DNA of 64,000 nucleotides from Aquimarina algicola (GTDB lineage Bacteria; Bacteroidota; Bacteroidia; Flavobacteriales; Flavobacteriaceae), in contig NZ_VFWZ01000003.1 of assembly GCF_006443095.1 (NCBI RefSeq), positions 186,001 through 250,000 of the forward strand, read 5' to 3'. The first letter of the stretch is position 1, and every line of letters starts with the position of its first letter. A model generated the notes under the pieces. The model was given only the letters and a program-made list of their open reading frames with translations. It was not told the DNA's origin and did no database searches. A program made the position numbers and the translations under genes. Below, piece after piece: positions 7,512 to 15,933 of this stretch.

Positions 7512-7718
7512 TTAGCAAAAGCTAAAACAAGCTTCTATACTTGAAGCACACCCTACAGTTATACCTCCTCCATTATTGGTACAACTACATGGAATCCCAC
7601 CTTGAGGGCATTGCTCATCATCTTCTAGTTGCTGTCCTGCAAGTATCGTTTTAAGCTCATTTCTAGACAACACTCTTTTTGCATTCAATTCTAGGTTTTT
7701 TAACATTGATGTTTTCAT
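7512..7718 (-). CDS. Cys-rich RiPP/bacteriocin-like precursor peptide
   Basis: The start was set at ATG 7718. The frame stays open to 7964, but that extension has no family character. The 68-aa product begins MKTSMLKNLELNAKRVLSRN, then ELKTILAG. This is the leader type of Bacteroidetes natural-product precursors (LxREELKxIxAG), in which processing occurs at a small-residue pair. The core (about 40 aa) has six cysteines, C37, C44, C46, C57, C64 and C68, with Gly-rich spacers and a terminal Cys. No modification enzyme, peptidase-ABC exporter or immunity gene lies within the surrounding 10 kb, so partners would have to act in trans. The leader match is strong; the chemistry (disulfides, thioethers or none) is open. 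Confidence 0.7.
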   Translation of the reverse strand: MKTSMLKNLELNAKRVLSRNELKTILAGQQLEDDEQCPQGGIPCSCTNNGGGITVGCASSIEACFSFC

Positions 7719-8012
7719 TTTAAAAAATAATTTATGTTCAAAATTTTCCCGGTCGATTAAGGACACCCGGGATTTATGCCCATTCATCGCGAAAGAATAT
7801 TTTAATACAGAGAATAGTATATGTACTTTATTAGGTATTCTATCAAATAGCACATACAGAAGAGTATAGAAGATGTAAAAAGTTACCCGCTTGATACATA
7901 TTAAATAAGTTAAAATTAACTGAAAAAGCATATTGTGAATGAAAAACAATAATCCATCAAACATGTATCTTATTTTAAATTTATTTTTAATTTCACAAAC
8001 AAGATTTTTATT

Positions 8013-8519
8013 ATGAAAAGCTACACATTCAATATATTTTTAATCTTATTACATGTAGCTTTATATTGTAATGCTCAAAATAAGGCTACAGACACGATTA
8101 CTAATACAGCTGCTATAAATCCATTTCAGTCCATGATTGAAGAGTCTAAGAACTATTTAAAAAATAGAGATTTAGACGGTGATAAAATATATGACAAAAT
8201 CTTGTTTCAGTATTCTGGTGGAGGTCACTGTTGCTACACCATGACATTATACTTAAGTTCTCTTGATCGCATGATTACATACCCATTTGAAATGGATGGA
8301 GGTTACCTTTTTGGAGTTGATGGTAGTAACCCTGAACATTTTTATATTGATGATTATGATGATGATGGTTTACCCGAAATATTTATGGAGATATCAACAT
8401 ACAATGGAGAAAAATACCCTCTAAATAAAAAATGGATAAAAAAATATGGTTTTAAAACACATTATATCCTATTTGATTTTTTAGAAGGTAAAATCGTTAT
8501 CAAAGATTACAAGCAATAA
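8013..8519 (+). CDS. Secreted protein with FG-GAP/EF-hand-like Asp-rich motifs
   Basis: The 168-aa protein has a signal peptide (cleavage near NAQNK, residue 22). Two Asp-rich calcium-type motifs are present: DLDGDKIYDKI near residue 52 and DDYDDDGLPEIF near 115. This D-x-D-x-D-G-x2-D/E-I pattern is that of FG-GAP/VCBS or dockerin-like repeats. A GGGHCCYT motif with adjacent cysteines lies between them. Proteins of this shape in Bacteroidetes are annotated as VCBS-repeat or hypothetical proteins of unknown function. It is transcribed divergently from the RiPP-like precursor across about 295 bp in which I see no other feature. Confidence 0.6.
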   Translation: MKSYTFNIFLILLHVALYCNAQNKATDTITNTAAINPFQSMIEESKNYLKNRDLDGDKIYDKILFQYSGGGHCCYTMTLYLSSLDRMITYPFEMDGGYLFGVDGSNPEHFYIDDYDDDGLPEIFMEISTYNGEKYPLNKKWIKKYGFKTHYILFDFLEGKIVIKDYKQ

Positions 8520-8564
8520 GTAAGTTGTTATGTTTTATGATATAAAAGGTTGTTTTCTATCTTT

Positions 8565-9473
8565 TTAGAACTTGTCATCAATCAATTCCATATTTGTCAT
8601 TGCTCCGGCAATATTTCCTGTAGCTACAGCATAAGATACTGAGCGCATTTGACTTGAATTATCACCACAAGCAAATATCCCGGATATATTAGTTTTTTGA
8701 TATGCATCTGCTTTCAAAATTCCGGTATCTGTAAATTCACACCCCAAAGATTCAGGAATTTCTGAATGTTGTTTAAAGGGTATACGAGCATATATAGCAT
8801 CAAAATTTGTTTTACTTCCGTCTTCGAAAATCACATTTTTGATATATCCATTATCATGTTGAATTTCCAAAATTTTATTTTCAATGATCTGAATATTATG
8901 TTTACGTAATTTTGCCTGCTGTTCACTGCTAAAATTTGCTTTTTCAGAAGTTAAGATTACTACATCATCTGTTAAATTATGAACTAGTTGAGCAAGATGA
9001 AATGCACTATCTCCATTAGATAAAATACCTGTTTTTTGATTTCTAAACTCATATCCATGACAATACGGACAATGTATTACAGAGACTCCCCAACAATCCG
9101 AAAACCCTTTGATATCAAGCATTAAATCTTTTATCCCTGTAGCAAAAATTAATTTTTCAGCACTAAAGCTTTGTTTAGATTTGGTACTAATCTCAAAACC
9201 TATATCTGTTTTTTTTGCATGTATTGCAAAATCTTTAATCATTTTTATGGTATCATATTCCAGAACCTGATCTATCGCTTTTTGAGCAATTAAGTGTGGA
9301 ACTTCACCATCATGAGTAATAAAATTATGCGAATGAGGTGTGAATCGATTGCATGGAGCTTCTCCGTCAATGATTAAAACATTTCTCAAAGAACGCCCCA
9401 ACGCCATTGCAGCAGAAAGCCCTGCGTAACTGCCCCCAATTATAATCACTTCAAATTTTTCAGAATCATTCAT
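8565..9473 (-). CDS. Thioredoxin-reductase-like NAD(P)/FAD-dependent oxidoreductase
   Basis: The protein has 302 aa. It carries an N-terminal FAD dinucleotide fold (IIIGGSYAGLSAAMALGRS), a redox-type C135-PY-C138 followed by HGYE, an ATG(I) FAD motif (LIFATGIKD), and a C-terminal ACGDNSS FAD-binding segment. This is the architecture of low-molecular-weight thioredoxin reductases. The subgroup lacking an obvious NADPH GxGxxA/G signature (the site here reads ILSNGDSAFH) includes ferredoxin-dependent and TrxR-like oxidases of natural-product disulfides (HlmI/GliT/DepH type). The CPYCHGYE form fits that second group. The normal TrxR motif is CATC, so this is probably not the main cellular TrxB. 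Its gene is 846 bp from the Cys-rich precursor, which is suggestive but not proof. Confidence 0.85.
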   Translation of the reverse strand: MNDSEKFEVIIIGGSYAGLSAAMALGRSLRNVLIIDGEAPCNRFTPHSHNFITHDGEVPHLIAQKAIDQVLEYDTIKMIKDFAIHAKKTDIGFEISTKSKQSFSAEKLIFATGIKDLMLDIKGFSDCWGVSVIHCPYCHGYEFRNQKTGILSNGDSAFHLAQLVHNLTDDVVILTSEKANFSSEQQAKLRKHNIQIIENKILEIQHDNGYIKNVIFEDGSKTNFDAIYARIPFKQHSEIPESLGCEFTDTGILKADAYQKTNISGIFACGDNSSQMRSVSYAVATGNIAGAMTNMELIDDKF

Positions 9474-9589
9474 ATTATTATTTATTAAAATGTGAGGGAT
9501 TAAAAAAATCAGTACTAAACGTCCTTTTTAAAACATATTTCTTATTTAATATCCCTTTTGTTTAAAAAAACCTATACAAATTTAAGAAC

Positions 9590-9628
9590 AATTTTTATTA
9601 ATGCAATTAAATTGCATTAATAAAAATT
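9590..9628. promoter_or_regulatory. 39-nt perfect palindrome (19-nt arms, 1-nt centre)
   Basis: Left arm AATTTTTATTAATGCAATT (9590-9608), centre A (9609), and an exact inverted right arm (9610-9628). It lies in the 255-bp gap between the end of the S41 peptidase gene and the start of the TrxR-like gene, both leftward. It could terminate the S41 transcript or be an operator or attenuator for the oxidoreductase. The stem is almost entirely A/T, and its only G-C pair-forming core is TGCA, which fits protein binding better than intrinsic termination. Confidence 0.75.
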
Positions 9629-9728
9629 ATGTAATTCATAATATCAGAAATTTTGAGGATTAATACCCTCAAGTGTAAAACATAAAAAATGATAATGAAT
9701 TGTTTTTTTTGATTACTTGTGGTAATTC

Positions 9729-11144
9729 TTAAGGTCTGTCTGCAACTTTCAAAACATGCTCTATAGCTCGGTCTCCTGTAGTTTTTAGTTCTTCTGCTAA
9801 CATTTTATATAGCTCTTTACTATTTTTAGGATATCCTAAATCTACATCCACCGGAATCCCTTTGACCTCATAATTCTTACCTTCTGGTGTTAAATATGCT
9901 TCATTAGAAAGTGTAAATGTCCATCCATTAGGGAGTACTTTTTCTAGAGCGTCAGAAAGAATACCCTCTGATGATGAGCCTATACGTGATACGTGATCTA
10001 ATTGTAAAGAGGCCAGTAACATAGTTTCTACAGCACTAGCAGACCAATAGCTTTGTAGAATATATAATTTTGCCTTAAAAGTATTATCAGTAGGTTTTAA
10101 AGTATAAGTGTATGAAGATGTTGAACTACTCTCATCTCTTGCTTGCTTACGAAATGCAGTAAAAGGTTGATTTGCAAAATATTCTAGAATCTTAAAAGAA
10201 ACTGTGTCATATCCTCCACCATTAAAACGTACATCCAAAATAACATGCTCTATATCACCAAAATCCTTTCTTATTCTTTGCATTGTTTTGTTTATCCCAT
10301 CGACTTCGTCTTGCATAGGATTTTGGCTTGATTGATATGCATCAAGATACACTTTGGTCGCTTCTTTTTCAGACATTTTTTCTGTAAGTCCATAATAGGA
10401 CTGAGTAGACATACTATTAACTTGTATATATCCTACTTTATCAGTGATTTTTCCCCAAACTGTGCGTGTAAAGTTATGTGTATTATGTTTTGGGATATAC
10501 TTCTCAAAAATTGAGGTATACAGTTTTTTAATGTCTTGATCTGGTTGTGAGGTCTCATTCAGGATCTTTGCTGCTTTTTCCATTATTTTATCAGGAGCCT
10601 CTATATCAACATGTCCATCATCAAACGTTTCTAACATTTCATAAAAAATAGCGAACAGCTCGGCATCAGAGGTTTTATCTGTAATTTTATTTCGATAGGT
10701 ATCATATGATTTTTTCCAGTCTATACCTCGAAGTTCAAAGTATGCATAATGATCATTGAAGGTATTCCATAAAACATCAAAATTATAAAAAGGGTCTTTC
10801 TTTTGTTTTTTTGTAAGCTTACTAACACATATTTCAGGAAGTCTGGTCAAACGATCCAAAGTGTATGTAGAAATACCTATTTTTAAAGTTAAGGTATTAT
10901 CCGTTGCCATTTTATCATCGATTATTGCCGTCGGATATTTTTTAGCTGGCAAGCAGGATACTTTTGTTTGGTCATAAATAGAAATTTCTGTGTCGGTTAC
11001 TTCAAAAATCCATCCATATCCTCTCATTTTCCAAACCCCTGTAATGTCACTATTGTTTTGAGCAAATATGTTTTGTGATGAAAAAGAAAATGCTATCGCG
11101 ACGAGCAATAGCATTGATAATGATTTAAAATTATTTGTCTTCAT
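9729..11144 (-). CDS. Secreted S41-family (tail-specific/C-terminal processing) peptidase
   Basis: The 471-aa protein has a signal peptide cleaved after FAQ (residue 29). A small beta domain (GVWKMRGYGWIFEV) precedes a helical linker (FDVLWNTFNDHYAYFELRGIDW) that is typical of the Bacteroidetes S41 subgroup. The peptidase core shows HVILDVRFNGGGYD and the nucleophile region LYILQSYWSASAVETML, in which the Ser of SASA is the catalytic residue. No PDZ domain is evident. Family members cleave C-terminal tails in the periplasm or outside the cell. It is a single-gene unit; an 82-bp gap separates it from fabD, on the same strand. Substrate unknown. Confidence 0.88.
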   Translation of the reverse strand: MKTNNFKSLSMLLLVAIAFSFSSQNIFAQNNSDITGVWKMRGYGWIFEVTDTEISIYDQTKVSCLPAKKYPTAIIDDKMATDNTLTLKIGISTYTLDRLTRLPEICVSKLTKKQKKDPFYNFDVLWNTFNDHYAYFELRGIDWKKSYDTYRNKITDKTSDAELFAIFYEMLETFDDGHVDIEAPDKIMEKAAKILNETSQPDQDIKKLYTSIFEKYIPKHNTHNFTRTVWGKITDKVGYIQVNSMSTQSYYGLTEKMSEKEATKVYLDAYQSSQNPMQDEVDGINKTMQRIRKDFGDIEHVILDVRFNGGGYDTVSFKILEYFANQPFTAFRKQARDESSSTSSYTYTLKPTDNTFKAKLYILQSYWSASAVETMLLASLQLDHVSRIGSSSEGILSDALEKVLPNGWTFTLSNEAYLTPEGKNYEVKGIPVDVDLGYPKNSKELYKMLAEELKTTGDRAIEHVLKVADRP

Positions 11145-11226
11145 GGTTTTTTTGATTGATGTTAAACCAATTAGACTAAAAGTAAAATACTTTGTTACAC
11201 TTATTGTTTGTGAAATTTAAGCCTTT

Positions 11227-12108
11227 TTACATCTGCGCAATCGCTGTCTCTGCAGAACGATCTATCTTTTTTACTAAACCTGATAATACCTTTCCCGGAC
11301 CCACTTCTGTAAAGGATGATGCACCATCTTTGATCATATTTTGAACACTTTGTGTCCACTTTACAGGTGCTGTAAGTTGTGCTATAATATTCTTTTTTAT
11401 CTCTTCGGGATTTGTAACTGCCGTTGTGGTCACATTTTGATAAATAGGACACATAGGTTTGGCAAAATTTGTTGCTTCTATCGCTGCAGCAAGTTCTTCT
11501 CTAGCTGGTTCCATTAATGGAGAATGAAATGCTCCTCCTACCGGTAACACTAATGCTCTACGTGCTCCTTTTTCTTTCATCCATTCACATGCTCTGTCAA
11601 TAGCTTCGACTTCTCCCGAGATTACTAATTGTCCTGGGCAGTTATAATTTGCGGCTACAACAATACCTTCTGTCGCTTCACACCCTTCTTCAACTACCTG
11701 ATCTTCTAATCCCAATACTGCTGCCATTGTAGAAGGTTGTAATTCACAAGCCTTTTGCATAGCCATTGCACGTTTTGACACTAATTGTAAAGCATCTTCA
11801 AATTGAAGTGTTCCATTGGCAACCAGTGCTGAGAATTCCCCCAGAGAATGCCCTGCTACCATATCTGGCTTAAAACGGTCACCTAATACTTTACTCAGAA
11901 TTACAGAATGTAAAAAAATGGCAGGTTGTGTTACTTTGGTTTGTTTGAGTTCGTCTGCTGTTCCTTCGAACATGATTTTGGTAATTTCAAAACCTAGAAT
12001 ATCATTGGCTTTATCAAAAAGCTCCTTTGCAATTTCAGAATTATCATAAAGATCAAGACCCATTCCTGAAAATTGTGCGCCCTGACCGGGGAATACATAT
12101 GCGTTCAT
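11227..12108 (-). CDS. fabD: Malonyl-CoA:ACP transacylase
   Basis: The 293-aa protein starts at ATG 12108 (MNAYVFPGQGAQ). The frame extends to 12213, but the extra residues are not family-like. It moves malonyl groups from CoA to acyl carrier protein at the entry of fatty-acid synthesis. Landmarks are the N-terminal FPGQGAQ oxyanion loop, the nucleophile GHS88LGEFSALVA, the malonyl-carboxylate Arg of KRAMAMQ, and the catalytic His in GGAFHSPLM; the C-terminus has EVGPGKVLSGLVKKI. Length is standard. No other fab genes are adjacent; upstream on the same strand are fructosamine kinase and DHFR, with a 101-bp gap that may hold its own promoter. Confidence 0.97.
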   Translation of the reverse strand: MNAYVFPGQGAQFSGMGLDLYDNSEIAKELFDKANDILGFEITKIMFEGTADELKQTKVTQPAIFLHSVILSKVLGDRFKPDMVAGHSLGEFSALVANGTLQFEDALQLVSKRAMAMQKACELQPSTMAAVLGLEDQVVEEGCEATEGIVVAANYNCPGQLVISGEVEAIDRACEWMKEKGARRALVLPVGGAFHSPLMEPAREELAAAIEATNFAKPMCPIYQNVTTTAVTNPEEIKKNIIAQLTAPVKWTQSVQNMIKDGASSFTEVGPGKVLSGLVKKIDRSAETAIAQM

Positions 12109-12209
12109 ATGATAAGTATGTTTAAAATTTTGACAAAAGTAAGGATTAAATAAAGAATAAAAGTTTGTAATCTTTGTATTACGTAAAAAGCAATTATAAA
12201 GAAATATGA

Positions 12210-13061
12210 TCACAAGTACATTTCTATAATTTTTTGAGCTCTATTATAATAAGAACTTCCAAACAAGTTAAGGTGTACCAAAATATAATATAATTGCCAT
12301 AGTGATAATCTAGTCTTCCAACCTTCTACCAGAGGAAAAGCCTCTTGATATGCATCAAACACCTCATTTTTGAATCCTCCAAACAGATGCATCATAGCAA
12401 TATCCATTTCTCTAGATGCAAAAGCAATAGCCGGATCAATCAAACAAGGATTTCCCGTTGTATCTATTATATAATTACCATTCCACAAATCTCCATGAAT
12501 CAAACTCGAAGATTCTTCAGGAATAATATCTTCTAAAGTTTTATAAAATGTATCCAAATGTTTAAATATAAATCCATGTTGTAAAGCAAGGTCAAATTGT
12601 GGTTGTAATCTTTGGGTACGATAAAATAACAAAGATGTACCGCATCGAGCATTATATTGTGGTAAACTACCAATATAATTATCGTTTTCAAAACCGAATT
12701 GAGGATCTGTATATTGATGCAACCTGGCAAGGCTTCTTCCAAATATTTGCCAAAAATCTTTACATGCTACATTTTGATGCATGTATGACAGTATCAAAAC
12801 GGCTGTATCATTATATTCTCCGACAAAGATTACTTTGAGTACCGTAAAAGTATTCGAATCTCTTAGAAACGTTAATCCTTTGGTTTCGGCTTCAAACATT
12901 GCAGGAAAACGAGAAGCACTATTCGTTTTAACAACAAATTTTTGAGTACTGGTCTCTAAAGCATATACTTCATTAATATCTCCACCTGCCAAAGGAGTGA
13001 CTTTACATATTTTTTCTAAAAGTTGTTTTTCTAAATACGCAATAACATCTGAAGACAACAT
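12210..13061 (-). CDS. Fructosamine/ketosamine kinase family protein
   Basis: The 283-aa protein has an aminoglycoside-phosphotransferase fold. The N-lobe reads LAGGDINEVYAL with the ATP-binding Lys in KFVVKTNS; the catalytic loop is SSLIHGDLWNGNYI, followed by the metal-binding LIDPAIAFASREMDIAM. This SREMDIAMM form is specific to fructosamine-3-kinase/YniA proteins, which phosphorylate glycated amines so that the Amadori product falls off proteins. The ATG overlaps the DHFR stop codon (TAATG at 13061), so the two are translationally coupled. This implies coordinated expression rather than a known pathway link. Confidence 0.92.
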   Translation of the reverse strand: MLSSDVIAYLEKQLLEKICKVTPLAGGDINEVYALETSTQKFVVKTNSASRFPAMFEAETKGLTFLRDSNTFTVLKVIFVGEYNDTAVLILSYMHQNVACKDFWQIFGRSLARLHQYTDPQFGFENDNYIGSLPQYNARCGTSLLFYRTQRLQPQFDLALQHGFIFKHLDTFYKTLEDIIPEESSSLIHGDLWNGNYIIDTTGNPCLIDPAIAFASREMDIAMMHLFGGFKNEVFDAYQEAFPLVEGWKTRLSLWQLYYILVHLNLFGSSYYNRAQKIIEMYL

Positions 13062-14005
13062 TATCTTTTTACATAAGTGATATAGGTAAAAGGGTAATTA
13101 TGTTTTTCATCTTGATCATGAAACTGTTCATTTTCTACTTCCCAGATATCTGCGTCGATTAAAGGAAAAAATGCATCTGCATCAAAATCTGCATGAACTC
13201 TCGTAAGTTCTATAACATCAGCATATTCTAGACCAAGTTTATAAATTTCTCCTCCTCCTATAATAAATGGATTTGAATCATTTTTGGCCATATTTAGTGC
13301 CTCTTCCATAGTTTGCACAACAATTGCTCCACTAGCCTGATAATTGGTATTGCGAGAGATAACAATATGAATACGATTAGGTAATAACTTAGGAAACGAT
13401 TCAAATGTTTTGCGTCCCATAATGATATGATGTCCAGTCGTGAGCTCTTTAAAACGTTTAAAATCATCCGGCAAATGCCAAACTAAATCATTATCCTTGC
13501 CTAGAGCATTATTTTCTCCCGCCGCGGCAATCATTGTAATTTTTTGTATCACTTCTTCTATTTTTTCTTGATGGACAGTTGTGTCTTTCTGTTGTTTTAT
13601 AAAAGCTTCTTTCTTTTTTAACAATTCGTCTTTAGGATACATCAAATCAACATCTTTTTGTATTAAAGCAATTTCTTCTTTTTGTTTTATAATCAATCTT
13701 TCCATTTGGCGATCAGTCCATTCTTGCCCCATAAATTTGCTAAATAACCACACATTACAAAAATGTAAGATCAATAAAAACGACCATAATAGTATAGCGA
13801 TAATGTACCAATCTATTCCAAAAAATGTAATATCCTTTCCATAGCCGAAAACCAGATTTAGAACTACAAAAAATAACGATCCCACCAAAAAAACAATAAA
13901 ATGTTGAAACAATCTCTTTTTTTGGATCACACGCTTACGTGCATGTTCATATAATTCACGTTGTAAAGGGTCTATCTGGTTAGATTCTTTATTTTTTGAA
14001 AACAT
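13061..14005 (-). CDS. folA: Membrane-anchored dihydrofolate reductase (2TM domain-DHFR fusion)
   Basis: The 314-aa protein starts at ATG 14005; the longer frame to 14053 would need a TTG start. Residues about 10-100 form a 2TM domain: an RKRVIQKKRLFQHF basic helix, then two hydrophobic spans (FIVFLVGSLFFVVLNLVFG and WYIIAILLWSFLLILHFC). A charged coiled-coil linker (about 100-160, rich in K and E) follows. The C-terminal 165 residues are a complete DHFR: MIAAAGENNALGKDNDLVWHLPDDFKRFK with the catalytic Asp, IIMGRKTFES, and FIIGGGEIYK. It reduces dihydrofolate to tetrahydrofolate, completing the thyA cycle encoded 5 kb away. The fusion would place the enzyme at the inner membrane. Confidence 0.92.
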   Translation of the reverse strand: MFSKNKESNQIDPLQRELYEHARKRVIQKKRLFQHFIVFLVGSLFFVVLNLVFGYGKDITFFGIDWYIIAILLWSFLLILHFCNVWLFSKFMGQEWTDRQMERLIIKQKEEIALIQKDVDLMYPKDELLKKKEAFIKQQKDTTVHQEKIEEVIQKITMIAAAGENNALGKDNDLVWHLPDDFKRFKELTTGHHIIMGRKTFESFPKLLPNRIHIVISRNTNYQASGAIVVQTMEEALNMAKNDSNPFIIGGGEIYKLGLEYADVIELTRVHADFDADAFFPLIDADIWEVENEQFHDQDEKHNYPFTYITYVKR

Positions 14006-14071
14006 ATTTGTTATTACCTTAGTACTGAAAAGTAAAGATATAGTTTTTAACAAAAAGCCTTCAAAATACTT

Positions 14072-15154
14072 ATGAAGAATTTTAGAAAAGAGTTTCCCAT
14101 TTTAACACAAAACACCTATCTAAATACAGCATCCTCAGGCATTTTATACAATTCACTTCTAGAATATCGACAAGAACACGATCTTGATTTTTTAATAGGT
14201 GGAAGCATCTTTAGAGAACAACAACAACATTTTTTGACTACAGTAAAACAAAGTATAGCTTCTTTTTTGGGTGCTCCTAATAGTGAAATTGTATTAGTAT
14301 CTAATTTCTCTACAGGATTCAATACCATACTGGAAGGTATCAATACCAAACAAAAAGTCCTTTTACTAGACGAAGATTATCCTTCGATTAACTTTGCGGT
14401 ATTAAGCAAGGGATTTGAGGTCTGTTATGCTGAAGTAAATGCTGTTGTAGAAGAAAATATTAAAACTGCCATACAAAAACATAAACCTAATGTTTTTGCT
14501 TTTAGTCTTGTACAATATATAAGTGGTATTACAATTGATCTTGAATTTATAAAAGAACTAAAACGAGATTATCCGGATATGTTGATTATTGCCGATGCGA
14601 CACAATTTTGTGGTACCAAAAACTTTGATTTTGAATCTTCAGGGATAGATATTTTAGGCAGTAGTAGTTACAAATGGCTACTGGGAGGATATGGAAATGG
14701 TTTTATAATATGTAAACAAAATATTTTAGAAAGTATCACTCCTACCTCATATATCAATGCAAGTACTCATTCACCCTATGATTCTTCATATACTAATTTG
14801 CAAGCACGATTTGAGTGTGGGCATCTAGACACTCTTACCTTTGGAAGTTTACAACATTCTATTCATTTCTTGACCTCTATTGGGTTATCTAATATTGAAA
14901 AAAAAATTAATGAATTAAGTACATACTTAAAGGATGAATTAAAAATCAAAGATCTTTTAGGAAAAGATATTATACAGCGTACAAACCATAGTTCTATATT
15001 TAATATCAAAGGAGATCAAAACTTATTTAATTTTTTGAGAGAACAAAATATTATTACCTCATTAAGAGGTGAAGGAATTCGAATCAGCCTTCATTTTTAT
15101 AATACAATTGAAGACATTGATGCATTATTTTCTGCACTATATCGTTATCGTTAA
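14072..15154 (+). CDS. PLP-dependent class V aminotransferase-fold enzyme
   Basis: The protein has 360 aa. The fold-type I features are YLNTASSGIL near the N-terminus, an ATQFCG segment following IIADA with the PLP-ring Asp, and the Schiff-base lysine in SSYKWLLGGYGNGF. The C-terminal small domain ends in ITSLRGEGIRISLHFYNT, as in the isopenicillin-N epimerase/cysteine desulfurase-like subgroup. Function could be a C-S lyase, kynureninase-like enzyme or aminotransferase. It lies divergent from DHFR and about 0.8 kb from egtD and egtB, so an EgtE-like beta-lyase role is a reasonable guess that sequence alone cannot settle. Confidence 0.85.
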   Translation: MKNFRKEFPILTQNTYLNTASSGILYNSLLEYRQEHDLDFLIGGSIFREQQQHFLTTVKQSIASFLGAPNSEIVLVSNFSTGFNTILEGINTKQKVLLLDEDYPSINFAVLSKGFEVCYAEVNAVVEENIKTAIQKHKPNVFAFSLVQYISGITIDLEFIKELKRDYPDMLIIADATQFCGTKNFDFESSGIDILGSSSYKWLLGGYGNGFIICKQNILESITPTSYINASTHSPYDSSYTNLQARFECGHLDTLTFGSLQHSIHFLTSIGLSNIEKKINELSTYLKDELKIKDLLGKDIIQRTNHSSIFNIKGDQNLFNFLREQNIITSLRGEGIRISLHFYNTIEDIDALFSALYRYR

Positions 15155-15285
15155 TATCTATTGTTAAATGTTAATTAAATTGTTGAATAGCTGCCAATTA
15201 TGATTTTATGTTTTTAATAATTTGTAGTAACTTAATCAAGTATTTACAATCAACAATTAAATAATCAAAAATTAAAACAATAATT

Positions 15286-15582
15286 ATGGCGATTACCAAA
15301 CAGTATTTAAAATCAAAACCTATTTGCAAAGTAACTTTTATCGTACCTGCAAAAGAAGCAAAAAGTGTAAGTGTTGCAGGAGAATTCAATGAGTGGGATA
15401 CCAAAGCTACTATACTAAAAAAATTAAAAAATGGTAATTTTAAAGGAACTGTAGATTTACCAAAGGATAACAAATTTGAATTCAAGTATCTTGTAGATGG
15501 AGAATGGACTAATGAAATGGAAGCAGATGGATATCAATGGAATGATTTTGCTGCTGCAGACAACAGTCTATTAGTTGTATAA
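15286..15582 (+). CDS. Isoamylase early-set (CBM48-like) domain protein
   Basis: The 98-aa protein consists of a single immunoglobulin-like E-set domain of the AMPK-beta/isoamylase N-terminal type. The diagnostic run is SVSVAGEFNEWD, then the loop with alternating charged residues, FEFKYLVDGEW, and NDFAAADNSLLVV at the end. Related modules bind glycogen or other glucans, and stand-alone copies are common near flavobacterial DHFR/thyA genes. No signal peptide, so it acts in the cytoplasm. A well-defined 131-bp upstream region is free of other genes. Confidence 0.85.
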   Translation: MAITKQYLKSKPICKVTFIVPAKEAKSVSVAGEFNEWDTKATILKKLKNGNFKGTVDLPKDNKFEFKYLVDGEWTNEMEADGYQWNDFAAADNSLLVV

Positions 15583-15590
15583 TATATAAT

Positions 15591-15626
15591 AAGGTGTTGC
15601 AGGTTATTCTACAACCTCAACACCTT
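15591..15626. terminator. Bidirectional terminator hairpin between convergent genes
   Basis: AAGGTGTTG (15591-15599) pairs with CAACACCTT (15618-15626), and AGGTT pairs with AACCT inside, with one bulged C. The right arm overlaps the last codons and stop of the DUF427 gene, an economical shared terminator for the convergent pair. Confidence 0.65.
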
Positions 15627-15885
15627 TCCAAAAAGCAACGTATCCTTCAATCTGTTTAGCAAGATCACTGGTTTTAGGATAATACCATGCAGCGTCTTGA
15701 TTTTCTTTCCCTTCTACATTAATTGTATAATAAGATGCTACGCCTTTCCATGGGCAGTTTGTATGTGTATCACTAGATTTAAAAAATTCTTCTTTGATAC
15801 TATCTGCAGGAAAATAATGATTGTTTTCTATTACTTTCGTATCATTACTTTCTGCTATTATTTGACCATTCCAGATTGCTTTCAT
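15604..15885 (-). CDS. DUF427 domain protein
   Basis: The 93-aa protein is a complete DUF427 domain: MKAIWNGQIIAESNDTKVIENN with YFP (the nucleotide-analogue Y-F-P), the conserved CPWKGVASYYTI and AAWYYPKT-x5-QIEGYVAFW motifs. The family has a small beta-tent fold, often found alone in bacteria and plants, with unknown biochemical role. It lies 48 bp downstream of egtD on the same strand and is probably in the same transcript as egtB-egtD. Confidence 0.9.
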   Translation of the reverse strand: MKAIWNGQIIAESNDTKVIENNHYFPADSIKEEFFKSSDTHTNCPWKGVASYYTINVEGKENQDAAWYYPKTSDLAKQIEGYVAFWKGVEVVE

Positions 15886-15933
15886 TATATTTAAGTTTTA
15901 TGATTTAAATTACAAATTAACAGTTAACAAAAA

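Noticed and set aside
7719..7964. N-terminal extension of the Cys-rich peptide frame
   Set aside because: The extra 82 codons are not leader-like, whereas ATG 7718 opens a standard Bacteroidetes RiPP-type leader.
12109..12213. N-terminal extension of fabD
   Set aside because: FabD proteins start directly at the YVFPGQGAQ segment; the additional 35 residues show no similarity and overlap the kinase gene end.
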